64,000 bases of DNA from Euborellia annulipes (taxonomy: Eukaryota; Arthropoda; Insecta; Dermaptera; Anisolabididae): assembly GCA_023213315.1 (NCBI GenBank), contig JAKCPI010031608.1, positions 30,385-94,384 on the forward strand. Reading direction: 5' to 3'. This document shows, one piece after another, positions 9,055-20,336 of this stretch. Within the stretch, counting starts at the first letter, position 1. Every line of letters starts with the position of its first letter. The translations under genes and the position numbers were made by a program. The notes beneath the pieces were generated by a model. The model was given only the letters and a program-made list of their open reading frames with translations. It made no database searches and was not told the origin of the DNA.

Positions 9055-9404
9055 CAGGGGCGCCGGAACGAATTTGAATCAGGGGGGGGGCAAAAATTTT
9101 TTTTTTAGGAAAATTAAAATAATTTAATATGTTCAAATAGTATAAAACAAAAACAAATCTACTAAAAAACTTTAAAAATTTTAAATAAAATCACAATAAA
9201 ATTAAAATTTTAAAAAATTTGCTAGTGATTTTATCAAAAATTTGGAAAAAAATGAATTTCTTACTCTTTTAATTTTTTTTTTTTTTAATTTAGAAGATTT
9301 TATTTTTCAAAAGTAAAAATTTATCATTTTTAAAAATAAAATAAAAGAAGACATATTGCCTCCCTCTGCTCCCCCCCCTATAGGATGCCAGGGGGGGGCA
9401 ATGT
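9055..9404 (+). mobile_element. hAT-type MITE, right end lost
   Basis: Starts CAGGGGCGCCGGAACG like the complete copy at 50666-51163 and shares its interior (AATTTAATATGTTCAAATAG, AAGAAGACATATTGCC, TATAGGATGCCAGGGGG). The right TIR is missing: after CAATGTACCTTGA the sequence changes to a family D fragment. Confidence 0.8.
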
Positions 9405-9411
9405 ACCTTGA

Positions 9412-9490
9412 TTCAAATACTAAATATATATTGTTCTCAGTTTTTAACATGCGTCTATTGATTTCCCATTATCATTCCCACCACACAATG
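9412..9490 (+). mobile_element. Family D fragment
   Basis: Only TACTAAATA..ATTGTTCTCAG, TTTTTAACATGCGTCTATTG and ATTTCCCATT remain, followed by CACACAATGG from the D terminus. Both ends were lost in what looks like a deletion chimera. Confidence 0.65.
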
Positions 9491-9499
9491 GTTTTTTTC

Positions 9500-9586
9500 A
9501 TAATTAAGAAAAGGCGAGGGACCGCCGCAGGCGGGCTCGAGCCAGCTGAGGGGAGTCCAGGGGAACGAAGCGGGCTGCGCGGCTAG
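9500..9586 (+). mobile_element. Helitron 3' end
   Basis: TCATAATTAAGAAAAGGCG, a GC-rich module with GCCGCAGGCGGGC and the terminus GCGCGGCTAG|T (CTAG 9583-9586). It matches the 3' modules of the Helitron at 176-1501. The 5' part is missing. Confidence 0.7.
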
Positions 9587-9589
9587 TAA

Positions 9590-10225
9590 AATTTAATATT
9601 TAAAAAAAAAGAGAGAGAGAAATAGGAGCGTTCTGTTTTATTTTTGCATTAGAGAGGTGTGTGACATATGACAGGCAACCAACCGAGTGTGTGTTTTGAC
9701 CGATATATAAATATTTATATATATACCCAGTATATATGCACGCAACGAGAGAGAGATCTCGCTCTCGGTTTATGTAAAATTGTAACCGTGTGAATTCCTC
9801 CCTTCCTTTTCTATCTTTCTTTCTTCTACCATCTCCTTACGATTTGAATAGACGGCGACGTCTCTTTACTGACATTCGTTTGATTTATACCTCTCGCTTC
9901 TTGGGAAAAATTTGAATTTACAATATCACAAAAAATAAAATTTCGCCCCCTACCAACTGAATATGTTTTAAATATAATTTGACATTCCAAAAAAAAAAAA
10001 AAAAAAAAAAAATGTAAATATATATTTTTAGAAATAAAAAGAAGACTAATATTTGAATTTGTGACATTCACAAAGCCAAATTGATCAACTCCATGTTTTT
10101 TTTTTTTACTTTCTCGTGTCCACATGAAAACGTACCAAATCGTCATCGGGGTCCAAATTGAGTTTTTATGCTCTCTGTACAAAACACATCCTGATTAGCA
10201 AGCTGTTATTTTTATAATTTTTTAA
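9590..10225. other. No gene or known element seen
   Basis: Contains GAGAGAGAGA (about 9610), (TA)n pieces, GAGAGAGATCTCGCTCTC (about 9746) and an A-run at 9989-10011. A minus-strand open frame of 118 codons over 9826-10182 is built partly from the A-run and shows no domain; I regard it as non-coding. Confidence 0.45.
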
Positions 10226-10612
10226 ATCGAAACTTTTATCTGATGGCCGCAAATTTTTCCTCTCTTCTTTCAGCATGTCGCGTTACGAGCCGTGACGACA
10301 AAAATAGGAAAGTTGAAATTTAATATATATGACGAATTATAAAAAAATAATTGTGAGATTTAATTATTCAATTTTTAAATTGATAAAATATAATTTTTAA
10401 AAATAATTTAAAATGATTCAAATCTTCAATATTGTTCTCAGTTTTTAACATGCGTCTATATTGATTTCCCATTTTCCAATTATTAAGTTAAGATTAAAAA
10501 CGCGATTTCAATACCCTTAATTGAATAATTTTCTAAAAATTTTCAGTTAAACGTCTACGATCCGAAAAAAAATTTCACTTGCACTTCGTGGTTTCATAAA
10601 ACCACACAATTA
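10226..10612 (+). mobile_element. Family D element, copy 3
   Basis: Starts CGAAACTTTTATCTGATGG and ends in the GTGGTTTCATAAAACCAC hairpin. The minisatellite is reduced to a single unit, TTACGAGCCGTGACG (10283-10297). Confidence 0.8.
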
Positions 10613-11035
10613 TTTTTATTTTTGTTTGTTAAATATGAATTTTTAAAATTTTGGTTATAAAAAATCTAGTTTTGAGAAAAATGAGTTTAAAGTTTTTTTT
10701 TTTTTTGGAGTGTTTGGCCCAACAACATATAAAATTTGTTACATATAGACATATTTATGTCTTGTCAAATCAGAATCGTGATATTAATATCTTATTCAAA
10801 TGTAGTTATCATATAAAAATCTCACTATTATTTAACGAGACTGTGAGTTTATTTATTAGGTAGCACACATCGATGTCAGATATTCTGGGTATGATTCCCA
10901 GACGTTTGATCCACCGACAAATAAAACAAAATTATCTAAATAAAACGAGAATGTTTAACGGATTTAAGGTTGTTCGGATAGTACCTGGTAAATCATAATA
11001 GAATCTAAATTTTTTTTTTTTTTTAAATAAAATTA
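10613..11035. other. Spacer with SINE family 2 fragment
   Basis: The tRNA-like 3' half (GGGTATGATTCCC) lies at about 10885-10945. GGATAGTACCTGGTAAATCA at about 10977 recurs with changes at about 46558. The rest is AT-rich, with no gene. Confidence 0.45.
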
Positions 11036-11490
11036 AAAATCTGGTGTGACTGTCGCACAGCACACACAACTTACGCTTATCTACAGTAATCGAAAGTTGT
11101 GTTCTGTGATTGTCACACCATATATTTAGTTTCCGCCGATATATTAGAATTCAAGATGTAAAATTTAGAAGTATGGGAAAGCCCTCGTGCTTGGCGTAGC
11201 GTGCCTGCCTTGTATACCAAGCGTCGAGGGATCGCATCCCAGGCAGTCCGATGATTTTATTTAAGCCTATCGGATACCAAATTTTTTCGCCGACGGTCCT
11301 TATAATAAAATTAAATTTAAAATTTCAACCTTCTAGTTCTTTGAGATATTTTATTAACAAACAAACCCTCAAAACGTGTATTTCCATCAAAATTTAGAAT
11401 TTCTAACATCATCACAATATTATCTTTCTTTCTTTTTATAAATATATTTTATATATAGAGAGAGATTAACATATATAGGTAAGAGAAATT
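11036..11490 (-). mobile_element. Family A, internally deleted, with SINE insert
   Basis: The hairpin (about 11040-11125) and the TACTTTCTC... end (about 11490) are present, but much of the middle is gone. A 3'-truncated copy of SINE family 1 (CTTGGCGTAGCGTGCCTGCC ... GGATACCAAAT) occupies 11181-11289. Confidence 0.65.
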
Positions 11491-12321
11491 ATTCCTTCTA
11501 TCCTTTTTAATAATTGAATGACGTCACCATTGTTGACAAGCGCCATCCTTTAAGTTGACAGGCTGAATAATAAATATATGATGATAATTTTTTCTTTTTT
11601 TTTTTTTAGCTCTAATAAATTTCAATTTCCTTCTTATTATTATGATTCTACTCTTGAGAAATATCATAAAAAATTTACGCTACATTTTTTTTACACAATG
11701 GATAAAATAAAGAAAGATGCTCTTATTATTATTATTATTATTATATTCATTGCAACGCAAGGCAACGAATCCATTCATATAGCCTGGCCGCCGCCATTTT
11801 AAAGTATTATCTCTCTCTCTCTCTCTATTTTTTTTCTTTCTTTTGCTTAAATGAACAATAGAATTAATAATAAATTTGTTTCAACAATTTTTAATTTAAA
11901 TTAGAGCAAAGAGTCAAAGAATAAATATTCTTTTTTTATTATTAGTTTGACATCTCGGTCATACCTTTTCCGATACAAATTACAAAAATACATACATATA
12001 AAAATCAGGAGAGGCCCCTATAGATTACATAATAAAAATTACATTGTAAAAGGAATATAAATATAAAGAAAATAAAAATACATACTAACAGAAATACAAC
12101 ATAGAATTCGTAATAAAAAACAGACCCATATCAACTACATAGTAGCAAAACAAGCCTATAAAATACATAGTAAGAGAAAACCAAACTATTGAAAAACATA
12201 ATAAAAGAAAGTATCTATAAGATAAACTTACTAGAAAATGTGGACTTTTGTGCTGGTAAACTGGCATGCGAGATTTTTGCTTTAGAGATTTTTATTGCCG
12301 GAGGTGATGGACTTCAGAACT
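11491..12321. other. No gene seen; microsatellites
   Basis: Holds a (TTA)n run at about 11725-11745, (CT)n at 11808-11826 and A-rich sequence. Downstream of the LINE tail on the minus strand, so part may be LINE 3' UTR. No recognisable coding sequence. Confidence 0.4.
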
Positions 12322-12645
12322 TTATATTGCAGGTGACGAGGAAGTTACTCTAGCTTTTAATGACTGTGAGTGATGGTTTTTTGAAGGAGGGTCTCGAATG
12401 TTTGGCTGGATAGATTCCAGGAAGGACTTTCTTTGACTATTGAAGAGTGGGCAGTAGAGGATGAGGTGCTCAGGAGTTGCAGGGACTGAGGAGCTATGAC
12501 AATCTGGAGAAGAAACTAATAAGTGAGCTCTACAAATGGTGTGATTGACTCTTAGCCTAGTGATGGTTATTATTTCGTGTCTGGTTAAATTTGGGATGTG
12601 CTTGAACCATGGTGGGCCGAGACTCTTTTTAAAGTTGGTCAGCAT
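12322..12645 (-). pseudogene. LINE ORF2 C-terminal fragment (RNase H/CCHC tail type)
   Basis: The 107-codon frame contains ITRLRVNHTICRAHLL, then PDCHSSSVPATPEHLILYCP and LFNSQRKSFLESI. This is the pattern at the C-terminus of I/Jockey-like LINE polyproteins, where R.R.GHT..H...... is followed by a C..C....T.EHLL..C knuckle and a Y..R region. One knuckle cysteine is changed (CHSSS instead of C..C). Reverse transcriptase and endonuclease regions are absent upstream, so this is a 5'-truncated dead copy. I recognise the pattern from family knowledge; no search was run. Confidence 0.65.
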
Positions 12646-13741
12646 TTTTCCTCTGAGTCAAATAAATAAGAATAAGAATAAATAAAGCTGATGGAAGGGG
12701 AACATAAACATAACATGGATGATTCCTATAGACCCTAGTGGATGTGGGAGGGTGAGGTGGAATAAAACGTCACCTCTCGCGCTTAACTAGGGGGTAGAGT
12801 TAAGTGGAGAGGACTTTGAAATATGAAGAATTTAAAAATAAATTAGAAAATGAAAAGAAAATTTTAAATTAAAAAAATATCTGCTTCGCAATTAATTTCA
12901 GCAGAACACGGGTAAGGTGATTTAAAGATGGATGGATAACTCAGTTGATAACGAGAGTGATCTGATCGCGCTGATGAATACGCCTGGCGGAATAATTATC
13001 AATTGACTCAAGGAAGGTGTTCAGTACTCCACGGCAAAAGAAAGAGAAAAAGATTAAACCAATTTCGAGGGAATCAATGGATAACCCTGAAAGAAAAAGA
13101 TTAGGAGAATAATTAATAAACAAAATTTAACTTAAAATGAAAATATAATTTGAAAATATTAAAAAGCAAAATCACAATAATATATTATAAATAAATAAAT
13201 AATAAAATGTAAATGAATGATTAAGAGATTTGATTCTGAATAATTGTACAGAATTTATGAATTCAAAGAGTTAAATAAAATGTGTTAACAATACCGGTGT
13301 TTGAAGAAGTCTTAAAGGGATCGAGAGATCTCGTAAATTTTACACTCACACGGGGATTCAGGGGGCCACTGGGTTGATTCACGATGTTGTAGCTCCGGTG
13401 GACTTAGGGTTCTGTCACGGTGATCCTCACTGTTACACCAGTCCAGGAAACAGGAACGTTGACGGCATGTTCATTCCAGATTTTGATGAACACAGGAAAA
13501 CACAGGATTCGTTCCTAGGGATCCGCAATGGACCCGGGACTATCGACCCCACACAAGCGTCCTACTTGGCCGCTGCGCGATATCGTCCCTCTAACTGCTA
13601 AATAACAAGTGTCTCCCTTACCGATATAGCCATCCTTCTCTTCCTGCCGTTGAAATGTCCACTTGTCCCCACTTACTGCCCCGACACACGGGAAGTAATG
13701 AAGGTAATGTCCGTAGACAGTACCTTTTGTGAGGTCGTTCA
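12646..13741. other. Unique-looking stretch, GC-richer core at 13340-13740
   Basis: The first half is AT-rich, with CACCTCTCGCGCTTAAC at about 12770. The second half has normal base composition and open frames of 75 codons on both strands (13374-13601 plus; 13515-13742 minus), but no domain is recognised in either. Candidates are an LTR remnant, an exon or a decayed retroelement. I cannot choose among them. Confidence 0.3.
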
Positions 13742-14925
13742 CTTAAAATTTAAAATAAACAAATGGGTGTTAAAAAGTAATGTAAAAACAATCAAAATGC
13801 TATTCTATAAACAAAGTTTTAACAGCGACGTTAACATGTTGCTTTTATTTCAAAGCAATCAAAATCATAACCTTACTTTTTAAGTTAATGACGCCATGTT
13901 TATTTTAAACAAGTCGTTAAAATATTAAAGGCGCACCCTAGACATGGCATGGTAATTTTTAACACTATCTACTAACCGTTAACGCTTTGACTTTAAAGTT
14001 TTTTTTAGCTATTTGAGGCAACTCCTTTCAGAACATGAGTCCCTTTGTCTATTAATAACTAAAATTTTATCAAAAACATATACAAAGCTCTTAAACAAAA
14101 TTTGTTTAACATTTTATTACAAAAAAATTCTAAGAAAAATTATCTGAATCGTCTATTAAAATAATTAAAAAAGAGGAAAAAAAATGCAAATGAGATTAAA
14201 ATATTACGAGTACAATATCAGTCCAGGTCTGATATATTCCACACAGTGTTATTTTAAGACACCGTAGGATTTAAAGACAAACCCAAGAAGTGCAACAATA
14301 ACGTCTGGAGGTGGAACAAAATTTTTTTTTAAAATTAATGAAATTTTGATTTTTTTTGTTTGTTTGTTTGTGAGTTAAGTGGTAGGTGAAAAGGACATAC
14401 CGAGTGTGTGTGTGTGTGTGTGTGTGTGGTGGTTATTGTTTTCTGCGGATGGCGTTGACAGAGTCTGCGGTTTCTGTATGTTTTGCCTTTTGTTTTTTTT
14501 TTTTTTTTTTGGACTCTTTATTTTTTGCCCTTTGACCCTCGTTAACCAACCACACACACACACATACACATACATCATCTCTGAACATAAATATGTCATT
14601 TTTTTTGCTCTTGGGTCAACTCTCTTGTTGTTGTTGTTGTTGTTATTGGATACATGAAAGGTCGATTAACTGACCCAGAATTTATCCTTTAGAAAAGTGT
14701 GTATAATAATTATTTTAATCGTTTTTTAATAAGATCATCAATTGAGGCGGGGTAATATACTTTCTCTTACCTATATATAGTGATAAAGTATTGTTGAGTT
14801 GAAGCTATTTGAGGCAAGGAAGTTTGAATAGCATTTTTTAACGCTGATTGTTTTTACATTAATTTTAACACCTATTTGTTTATTTTAAATTTTAACGTCT
14901 GTTTTTAGAAAGTAGACCTATCTGT
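13742..14925. mobile_element. Family F element split by a 781-bp insert
   Basis: The left part (13742-14021) and right part (14803-14925) match the continuous copy at 35993-36386: AAATGGGTGTTAAAAAGTAA, AACAAAGTTTTAACAGCG, AGACATGGCAT, then AGCATTTTTTAACGC, TTTAACACCTATTTG. The ends are inverted to each other. At the break the 15-mer AGCTATTTGAGGCAA occurs at 14007-14021 and again at 14803-14817, as expected for the target duplication of a retroposed insert. Confidence 0.6.
14022..14802. mobile_element. Insert in family F, unclassified
   Basis: Bounded by the 15-bp repeat AGCTATTTGAGGCAA. It contains (GT)n at 14405-14428, a T-run at 14488-14508, (CA)n at about 14551-14575, (TTG)n at 14622-14643 and a family A start (ACTTTCTCTTACCTATATAT at about 14760). 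No coding domain. The open frames at 14375-14657 are microsatellite-driven. Confidence 0.4.
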
Positions 14926-15009
14926 GTGTAACGATTTTAAACATGAAGGAAGGCTTTTAATGCCTCATAGGCTTTTTTTTCTAAATTTTTTTTACCTATT
15001 TAAAGAAAC

Positions 15010-15405
15010 ACCTTTACACGACGATGGTCTCTCTGTGTGTATATGAACAAAATATCTCAAGAACGAAAAGAGCTACGAGGTTGAAATTTTATATTTAAGT
15101 TAGGTACACCCCTGGGACATGACACAAAGCTTTTGAACAAAATCAGTCAAAAAGTACTAGTACTTTACTGATGTACCTTTTTAGTTTTTTTAGCTTTTCT
15201 CAAAATCCGCTCTAAAGATTTTGATTAAGATTCAAAAATCAATTATTTTTTTGATATTCTTTAAAATCTATATTCTCATTTTGCCATTGAAATCTTCTGA
15301 AGATCACTTTACTCTTGTACTTCATAGGAAAATGATAGGAGATATGGTTGCCATGGTAATAAAATATACAAATCTGGTGCGACCAGTCACAGCAGATTTT
15401 TTATC
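15010..15405 (+). mobile_element. Family A element, partial
   Basis: Shows ATATCTCAAGAACGAAAAGA, GTACTAGTACTTTACTGATG, CCATTGAAATCTTCTGAAGA, GGTTGCCATGGTAAT, then ATCTGGTGCGACCAGTCACA. The hairpin is collapsed to a short fold. The 83-codon frame at 15221-15472 is a reading of this repeat. Confidence 0.7.
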
Positions 15406-16489
15406 TCTATATGAGACAATACCAGTATACCAGGTATATTATATGCATGTGTGTGTTGAATGCATAACCTAAATGCACTTGGCCTTTCTAAACTTTATTG
15501 TTGTTTCTCTCACCGATAGGGTGCACTACTAGAGCGGACACTTTTGATTAATTCAGATAGTATTTAGGTAAGAGAAAGTAAAAAGATTTGTACCTAGAGG
15601 AGGATATTTTATAAAAATCACCTATAAACCATCACACTAAGAAAGATAAGCAGTTTGCTATCGAAACCTACATTGGATTGGTAAATTTATACAGAAAAAG
15701 CATCTCCAGATTAATATCTGCAGTAGACGGTTTTTTTTTTTGAATAAATTATGTGTTGGAAAAATATACCAACAAATATAACCACCTATAGAAAACACCC
15801 TTTAAAAATGATTAAAGAATTAGGATGTACAAATTCTCATTAATTCTCTAGCATAAAAAAAGAGCACATTGACATATAGAGATGAAGCTAGAATTAAATT
15901 GTATAAAAGAAAAAAAAGGCAGCAAGCTCTTTTGGGAGTTGCTTGAATGTCCTGATTATTTGCTGGATGGTCATAATAAGAGCGAGAGAGTATTTAGCAA
16001 AGTTGGACTAGGAATTCACACACTTGGCTTTAATTAAAAACGACCAAAATTGGGATGAAGGGAGAGAGAAAACAAAAAATACAAGAAAGATATGCATGCA
16101 TTCTTCAAACCACCAAGCAACTTGTGTTTAATTAATATTCTGAATTTCTCATTATATAAGGAACAAAATGAAATGATCTGATGACGTATCGTTATTAAAT
16201 AACAACAAATTGCCACTTTGAAGAATAAATGTCATCATCATATTTCATAAGATTTGGTTGTTGAGAAAATTGTGATTTCAGAAGTTACGCAATAAAGATA
16301 TTTTGTGAGTTCATTTTGGTGTAGAACATGTAGATGTGGGGATGACAGTGAAGGAAGGAATAGTGCAAAGTGAATATTGCAGAGTGATCCAGTGATATCT
16401 GATGTTTTTTTGTTTGGGTAATATTGGGTTTTGAACTTTGCGCATGGGTTCAAAGCCAACACCGCGGCAAAGTATTTCTTTAAGAACAA
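15406..16489. other. No gene or known element seen
   Basis: Contains a family A remnant GGTAAGAGAAAGTAAAAAGA at about 15567. The rest is AT-rich without recognisable repeats. Minus-strand frames at 16034-16216 and 16238-16489 have no domain. Confidence 0.4.
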
Positions 16490-17110
16490 TTAATCGGTGA
16501 TAATTCAAGAAATTCCGACATTTTTTTGCCATAATTTTATGAGTTTGTAGCTGTTTTTGAATTCAAAGAAAAAGAAGCTAGGAGTCTCTATCAGGATTAC
16601 AGATATTATAGTATGTAATAGGAGGTTGGGCTCAAAGCTTTCCAGTGTGCCTTTAAGGACAGTCAATTGGTGATAATTCAGAAATTCCGTCATCTTCTGG
16701 CCATAATTTTAAGATTTTGTAACTTTGGTACGACTGTTCTTGCATTAAAATAGAGGATGGGAAACTCACATAGGATTACAGATATAACTGAGTGTTAGAG
16801 TGATTTTTGTTTGGGTAGTAAGTAATAGGTGGTACTCAAAGTGATTCTTTAAGAACAGTAAATCGGTGATAATTCTTGCCATAATTTTTAGAATTTTCTA
16901 ACTTTGGTACGACTGGTCTTGTATTAAAATAGTTGCTGGGAAACTCAAAACTTAGTGTTAGAGTGAAATCCATATTTTTTTTTTTTTTTGTTTAGCTAAG
17001 ATAGGAGGTTGTACTCAAAGGTTTCGACGTAAAGTGATTCTTTAAGAACAGTGAATCGGTGATAATTCAGAAATTCCGTCATTCTTTCGCTGTAATTTTA
17101 GGAGTTTGTA
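16490..17110. repeat. Degenerate tandem array, four units of 173-196 bp
   Basis: TCGGTGATAATTC-type unit starts are at about 16494, 16667, 16863 and 17055. They are followed by GAAATTCCGTCAT, CATAATTTTA.GA.TTTGTAA, CTTTGGTACGACTGG, and upstream TTCTTTAAGAACAGT. On the minus strand some units stay open with the shared peptide FLNYH.L.VLK, so the unit may derive from a transcribed sequence. I do not recognise the family. Confidence 0.6.
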
Positions 17111-17348
17111 ACTTTGCTTCAGCTGGTTTTGCATTAAAAAATAAGTTGGGAAATTCTAACTGGTTAGTTAGAATGCCAGAAAACGGCCAAATGGGACACA
17201 GAACAGGTTGACTATCTCTCCTGTTTTACAAATATTTCCGACCTCTTTTCTATTCTGTCATGATAGAATTAATCATGGCAATTTTACCTGCTTCAATTGA
17301 TGAAAACTTGTGGAGACAGTCACAAGTTTCCATAACAGATACAAATCA

Positions 17349-17831
17349 TTATTTTTTTGGAATGGGTGCATAAGGTTCGAAGACCGATAATGACCAGTAG
17401 TCACATGCAGCCAGGAAGAAAATAAAAACAAAAGGAGAAGCATAAAGGGGAAACTCAACTGCGGGTACTGAGAAGATGCTTGTTGAGATTAGACTTGAAA
17501 GTCTGAAGATTGTAGGTTTTGGGGAAGATAGACGCAGGGAGCTTGTTCCAATCACGGGGACAAAGGAAGATTGGAATTGCCTAGTTCTGTTAGACGTGAT
17601 CTGGACAGAATAACGATGCTGGGACGATGCCTCCTTTGTGTTCCGGGTATATGTTGCATTGGGTGGGATAATTGATTTTAATTCTAATTCGGCAGAGAAT
17701 TGGCCATGATAGTACCTATAGAAGAGATAGAGTCTAGACACGCTTCTTCTATCATCTAGTAGAGATGCGGTGAGGAAATATACTGTGACGATATACTGCG
17801 GAAAGAAAGAATAAGAGAATGTTACCTGCAA
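17349..17831 (-). pseudogene. LINE reverse transcriptase C-terminal tail (Jockey/CR1 type)
   Basis: The 160-codon frame contains LDDRRSVSRLYLFYRYYHGQ, then NATYTRNTKEASSQHRY, RTRQFQSSFVP and FRLSSLISTSIFS. This matches the conserved tail downstream of the thumb domain of Jockey/CR1-like LINEs in invertebrates (HRR..A.LSLFYRY..G.CS.EL ... TR....SSHPF.V ... RT..Y..SF.PRT..LWNSLP). The canonical LWNSLP is replaced, and the last 35 residues do not fit the family. The RT core is absent upstream. Likely a 5'-truncated copy; homology covers about 17465-17770. Confidence 0.75.
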
Positions 17832-18276
17832 AGTTCATATGTAAAGATTTCAAATTCTCAGCATGGAAAATGAAATAATTCCAATCCATGAAATAACAAC
17901 TGCAAAGAATCACGATCATTGGTTGAAATGACGTTATATCGACGGGCTGAGCACCCTTCCTTTAGAAGATGAGCGAATTCATCTTAAAGTTCTTTTGTTT
18001 AATGCTGATTGATGACTAAAACTGTCTTGGCATCCGGGTCATTGTATTTATAGACTGTGGAAACGAGCCTCTGGATATCTTTCAATGATGAGGACTTGTG
18101 GGCTCATTTATTTCCAGAAATCGTGGAAAGAAATGATCAGAACCATAATGCAGTTCTTGTAAATGAAATTTTGGTACTTTCGTTGCAGAAATTCTAATAG
18201 TGTTCTTTTACCACCCAAACATGTTTTTTGATTTTTGTTTTGGAGGTTTTCATTTCATAATGACGATAAATAAAAG
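17832..18276. other. No gene seen
   Basis: Moderate base composition, no recognised repeat. It could include further decayed LINE sequence upstream of the tail, but no motif is visible. Confidence 0.35.
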
Positions 18277-18447
18277 CACTAGTCGACAAAAATGAACTAT
18301 TTTTTCTTTCAGAAGAATAAAGATATGAAATTCTAGAAGTATTTTTCATGCTGAATTCAAATATCATTTCAGTTTAACCATCAGGCAAGAATCTCATATC
18401 TTTCTTTATTCTTGTTGAAGATAAAAGTTCATTTTTTTCGACCAGTG
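18277..18447. mobile_element. 171-bp palindromic MITE
   Basis: Left end CACTAGTCGACAAAAATGAAC and right end GTTCATTTTTTTCGACCAGTG are inverted. The pairing continues inward through AGAATAAAGATATGA and TCATATCTTTCTTTATTCT, leaving a loop of about 60 bases. The CACTRGTCGAMAAAAATG terminus resembles Tc1/mariner-type MITEs, but no TA flank is visible. Confidence 0.6.
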
Positions 18448-19577
18448 AGTGTACTTGTGTTTTTTCTTTGATGACGTTTTTGTTCATAATTTCGTTAATA
18501 ATTAACATATTTTTACGAATGAATGATTTTTAGAAAGGCAAAGAACTATAGAATATCGTAAATATATGTTTTTTGGATTCAAGAATATGTAAAATTGTAT
18601 TAGGGGTGACCAAAGCAAAAAAAATCTTGAAAATTTCGATTTTTCTAAACTTTAAGCCGTTTGCGGCACGTCTAAATGACCTCCGATTGGGATGAAACCT
18701 AAAATTTATATTTATTCTAAATATGATAATTTGACGGGGTGTTAAAAAAATTTAAAATCTAAAAAAATTTTCCAAAACCTTCCCCCCCCAAAAATTCTAA
18801 CTACATATCTAAATTCAGAATGAAAAAATGCACTAGATTCACAGATTTCTTGTGAAGAAAACCTTGTCGATCAGTGTAATTAAGGAATGATGAAATGTCA
18901 GTATTGTAAATAAATATTTATTATATCAGACGTTTTACGGACCAATTGCTTGCAAAATTATCAACCCTTTAATTAATAAATTGAATTATTTATTTCTGGA
19001 TCATTGAACTCTGAGAGACAAAGAAAACAAAATTCCTATTGGAAAAATATTTTTTTCTGAGCAGCCGTGACGTCAACGATGCAATTTTTTTAATAGCTAC
19101 ATCTCCAATCAAAATTAAATTTTTGATATTTTCGAATTTCGAATTATATAGCCACTCCTGCATTAGATACAAAAACAAAAAACTTACATTTTATCAATTC
19201 ACTTACTAGGAATACGTTAAACATAAAATCAAAAGTTTCTACCGAAGGCTTCTAAAGATATTTTAACAAAAAACTCAAAAAATTCTCGAAAATGACAGTA
19301 GGCCAAATTTAAAAATAAGAAGGTCACGAGACTCAGACCAGTCTGGCAACGTCGCATATAATAATACTCATTTCTCGCTGTCAGCAGTATAAATATTGGA
19401 GGTAGAGGTTCAATCGTCCATAAATTTTAATTTTAGCTATAAATACAATTTGAGATAAAGCTTATAAATACGTTAAAAAAATGGGAAGTGTAGTAATTTT
19501 CTTGCGAAATGACGTCATACAGGAACAAGAAAGAGGTGGATGTCAACTCGACTAGATTCAACACATTTATAAATTGA
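18448..19577. other. No gene or known element seen
   Basis: AT-rich, with a C-run at 18782-18789. The 62-codon minus frame at 18990-19178 has no domain. Confidence 0.4.
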
Positions 19578-19897
19578 AAATCATTGTATGGTTTTATGAA
19601 AGCACGATGCAAGTGAAACTTTTTTTTTCGGATCGTAGGCGTTTAACTGAAAATTTTCACAAAATTATTCAATTAAAATCGCGTTTTTAATCTTAACATA
19701 ATAATTGGAAAATGAGGAAATCAATAGACGCATGTTTAAAACTGAGAACAATATTTATTTAGTAATTTGAAGATTTGAATCATATTAAATTATTTTAAAA
19801 ATTATATTAAAAATTGAAAAATTAAATCTCACAATTATTTTTTATAATTCGTCATATATATTAAATTTCAACTTTTCTATTTTTTTGTCGTCACCAG
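19578..19897 (-). mobile_element. Family D element, copy 4, minisatellite lost
   Basis: The terminal hairpin (TGGTTTTATGAAAGCACGA), core blocks and CTATTTTTTTGTCGTCACCA are present. Sequence then leaves the family, so the 15-bp repeat and left end are deleted. Confidence 0.75.
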
Positions 19898-20336
19898 AAT
19901 TATAAATTAAAGTCATGGAGTTTTAAAAAAGAAGTTCGCCTTTAAAATCAATTGGAATATTTTGTACAGTATATAGGCCGAAATAAATTATATGAGAGGG
20001 AGAGAGAGAGTGAGATTAGATAAAAGGAAGAAAGAAAAAAAAGAATTGGCAACCAATTCCTCTTTCTCTCTCTCTCTCTTCCACTTGTCATTTGATGATC
20101 AAAGTAGTTATAAGCAACCGCCAAATGACGTCATCGCTTTTTTGTATTGCCTCCACCTCCCTTTATCTCAAGAAAAGTAAGGTGCCATTTGCGAAGATAA
20201 AATCCTTTCTGAATTAAATGACTCTCTTTTTTCTTTTTCGGTGTTCGTTGATAGGTCTTAAAACTTGGATAACAAAAAAACAAAAATATGATCTGTCTGT
20301 TGGTTTTATTTATTTTGCTTATATTTCATAAATTAT
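19898..20336. other. No gene seen
   Basis: Contains GAGAGAGAGAG (20000) and CTCTCTCTCTCTCT (20063-20079) and a TGACGTCATCGC stretch at 20125. The 62-codon frame at 19992-20180 spans the microsatellites and is not credible as a gene. Confidence 0.4.

Noticed and set aside
9826..10182. 118-codon minus-strand frame
   Set aside because: It contains a poly-F stretch from an A-run, has no domain and no neighbours suggesting a gene.
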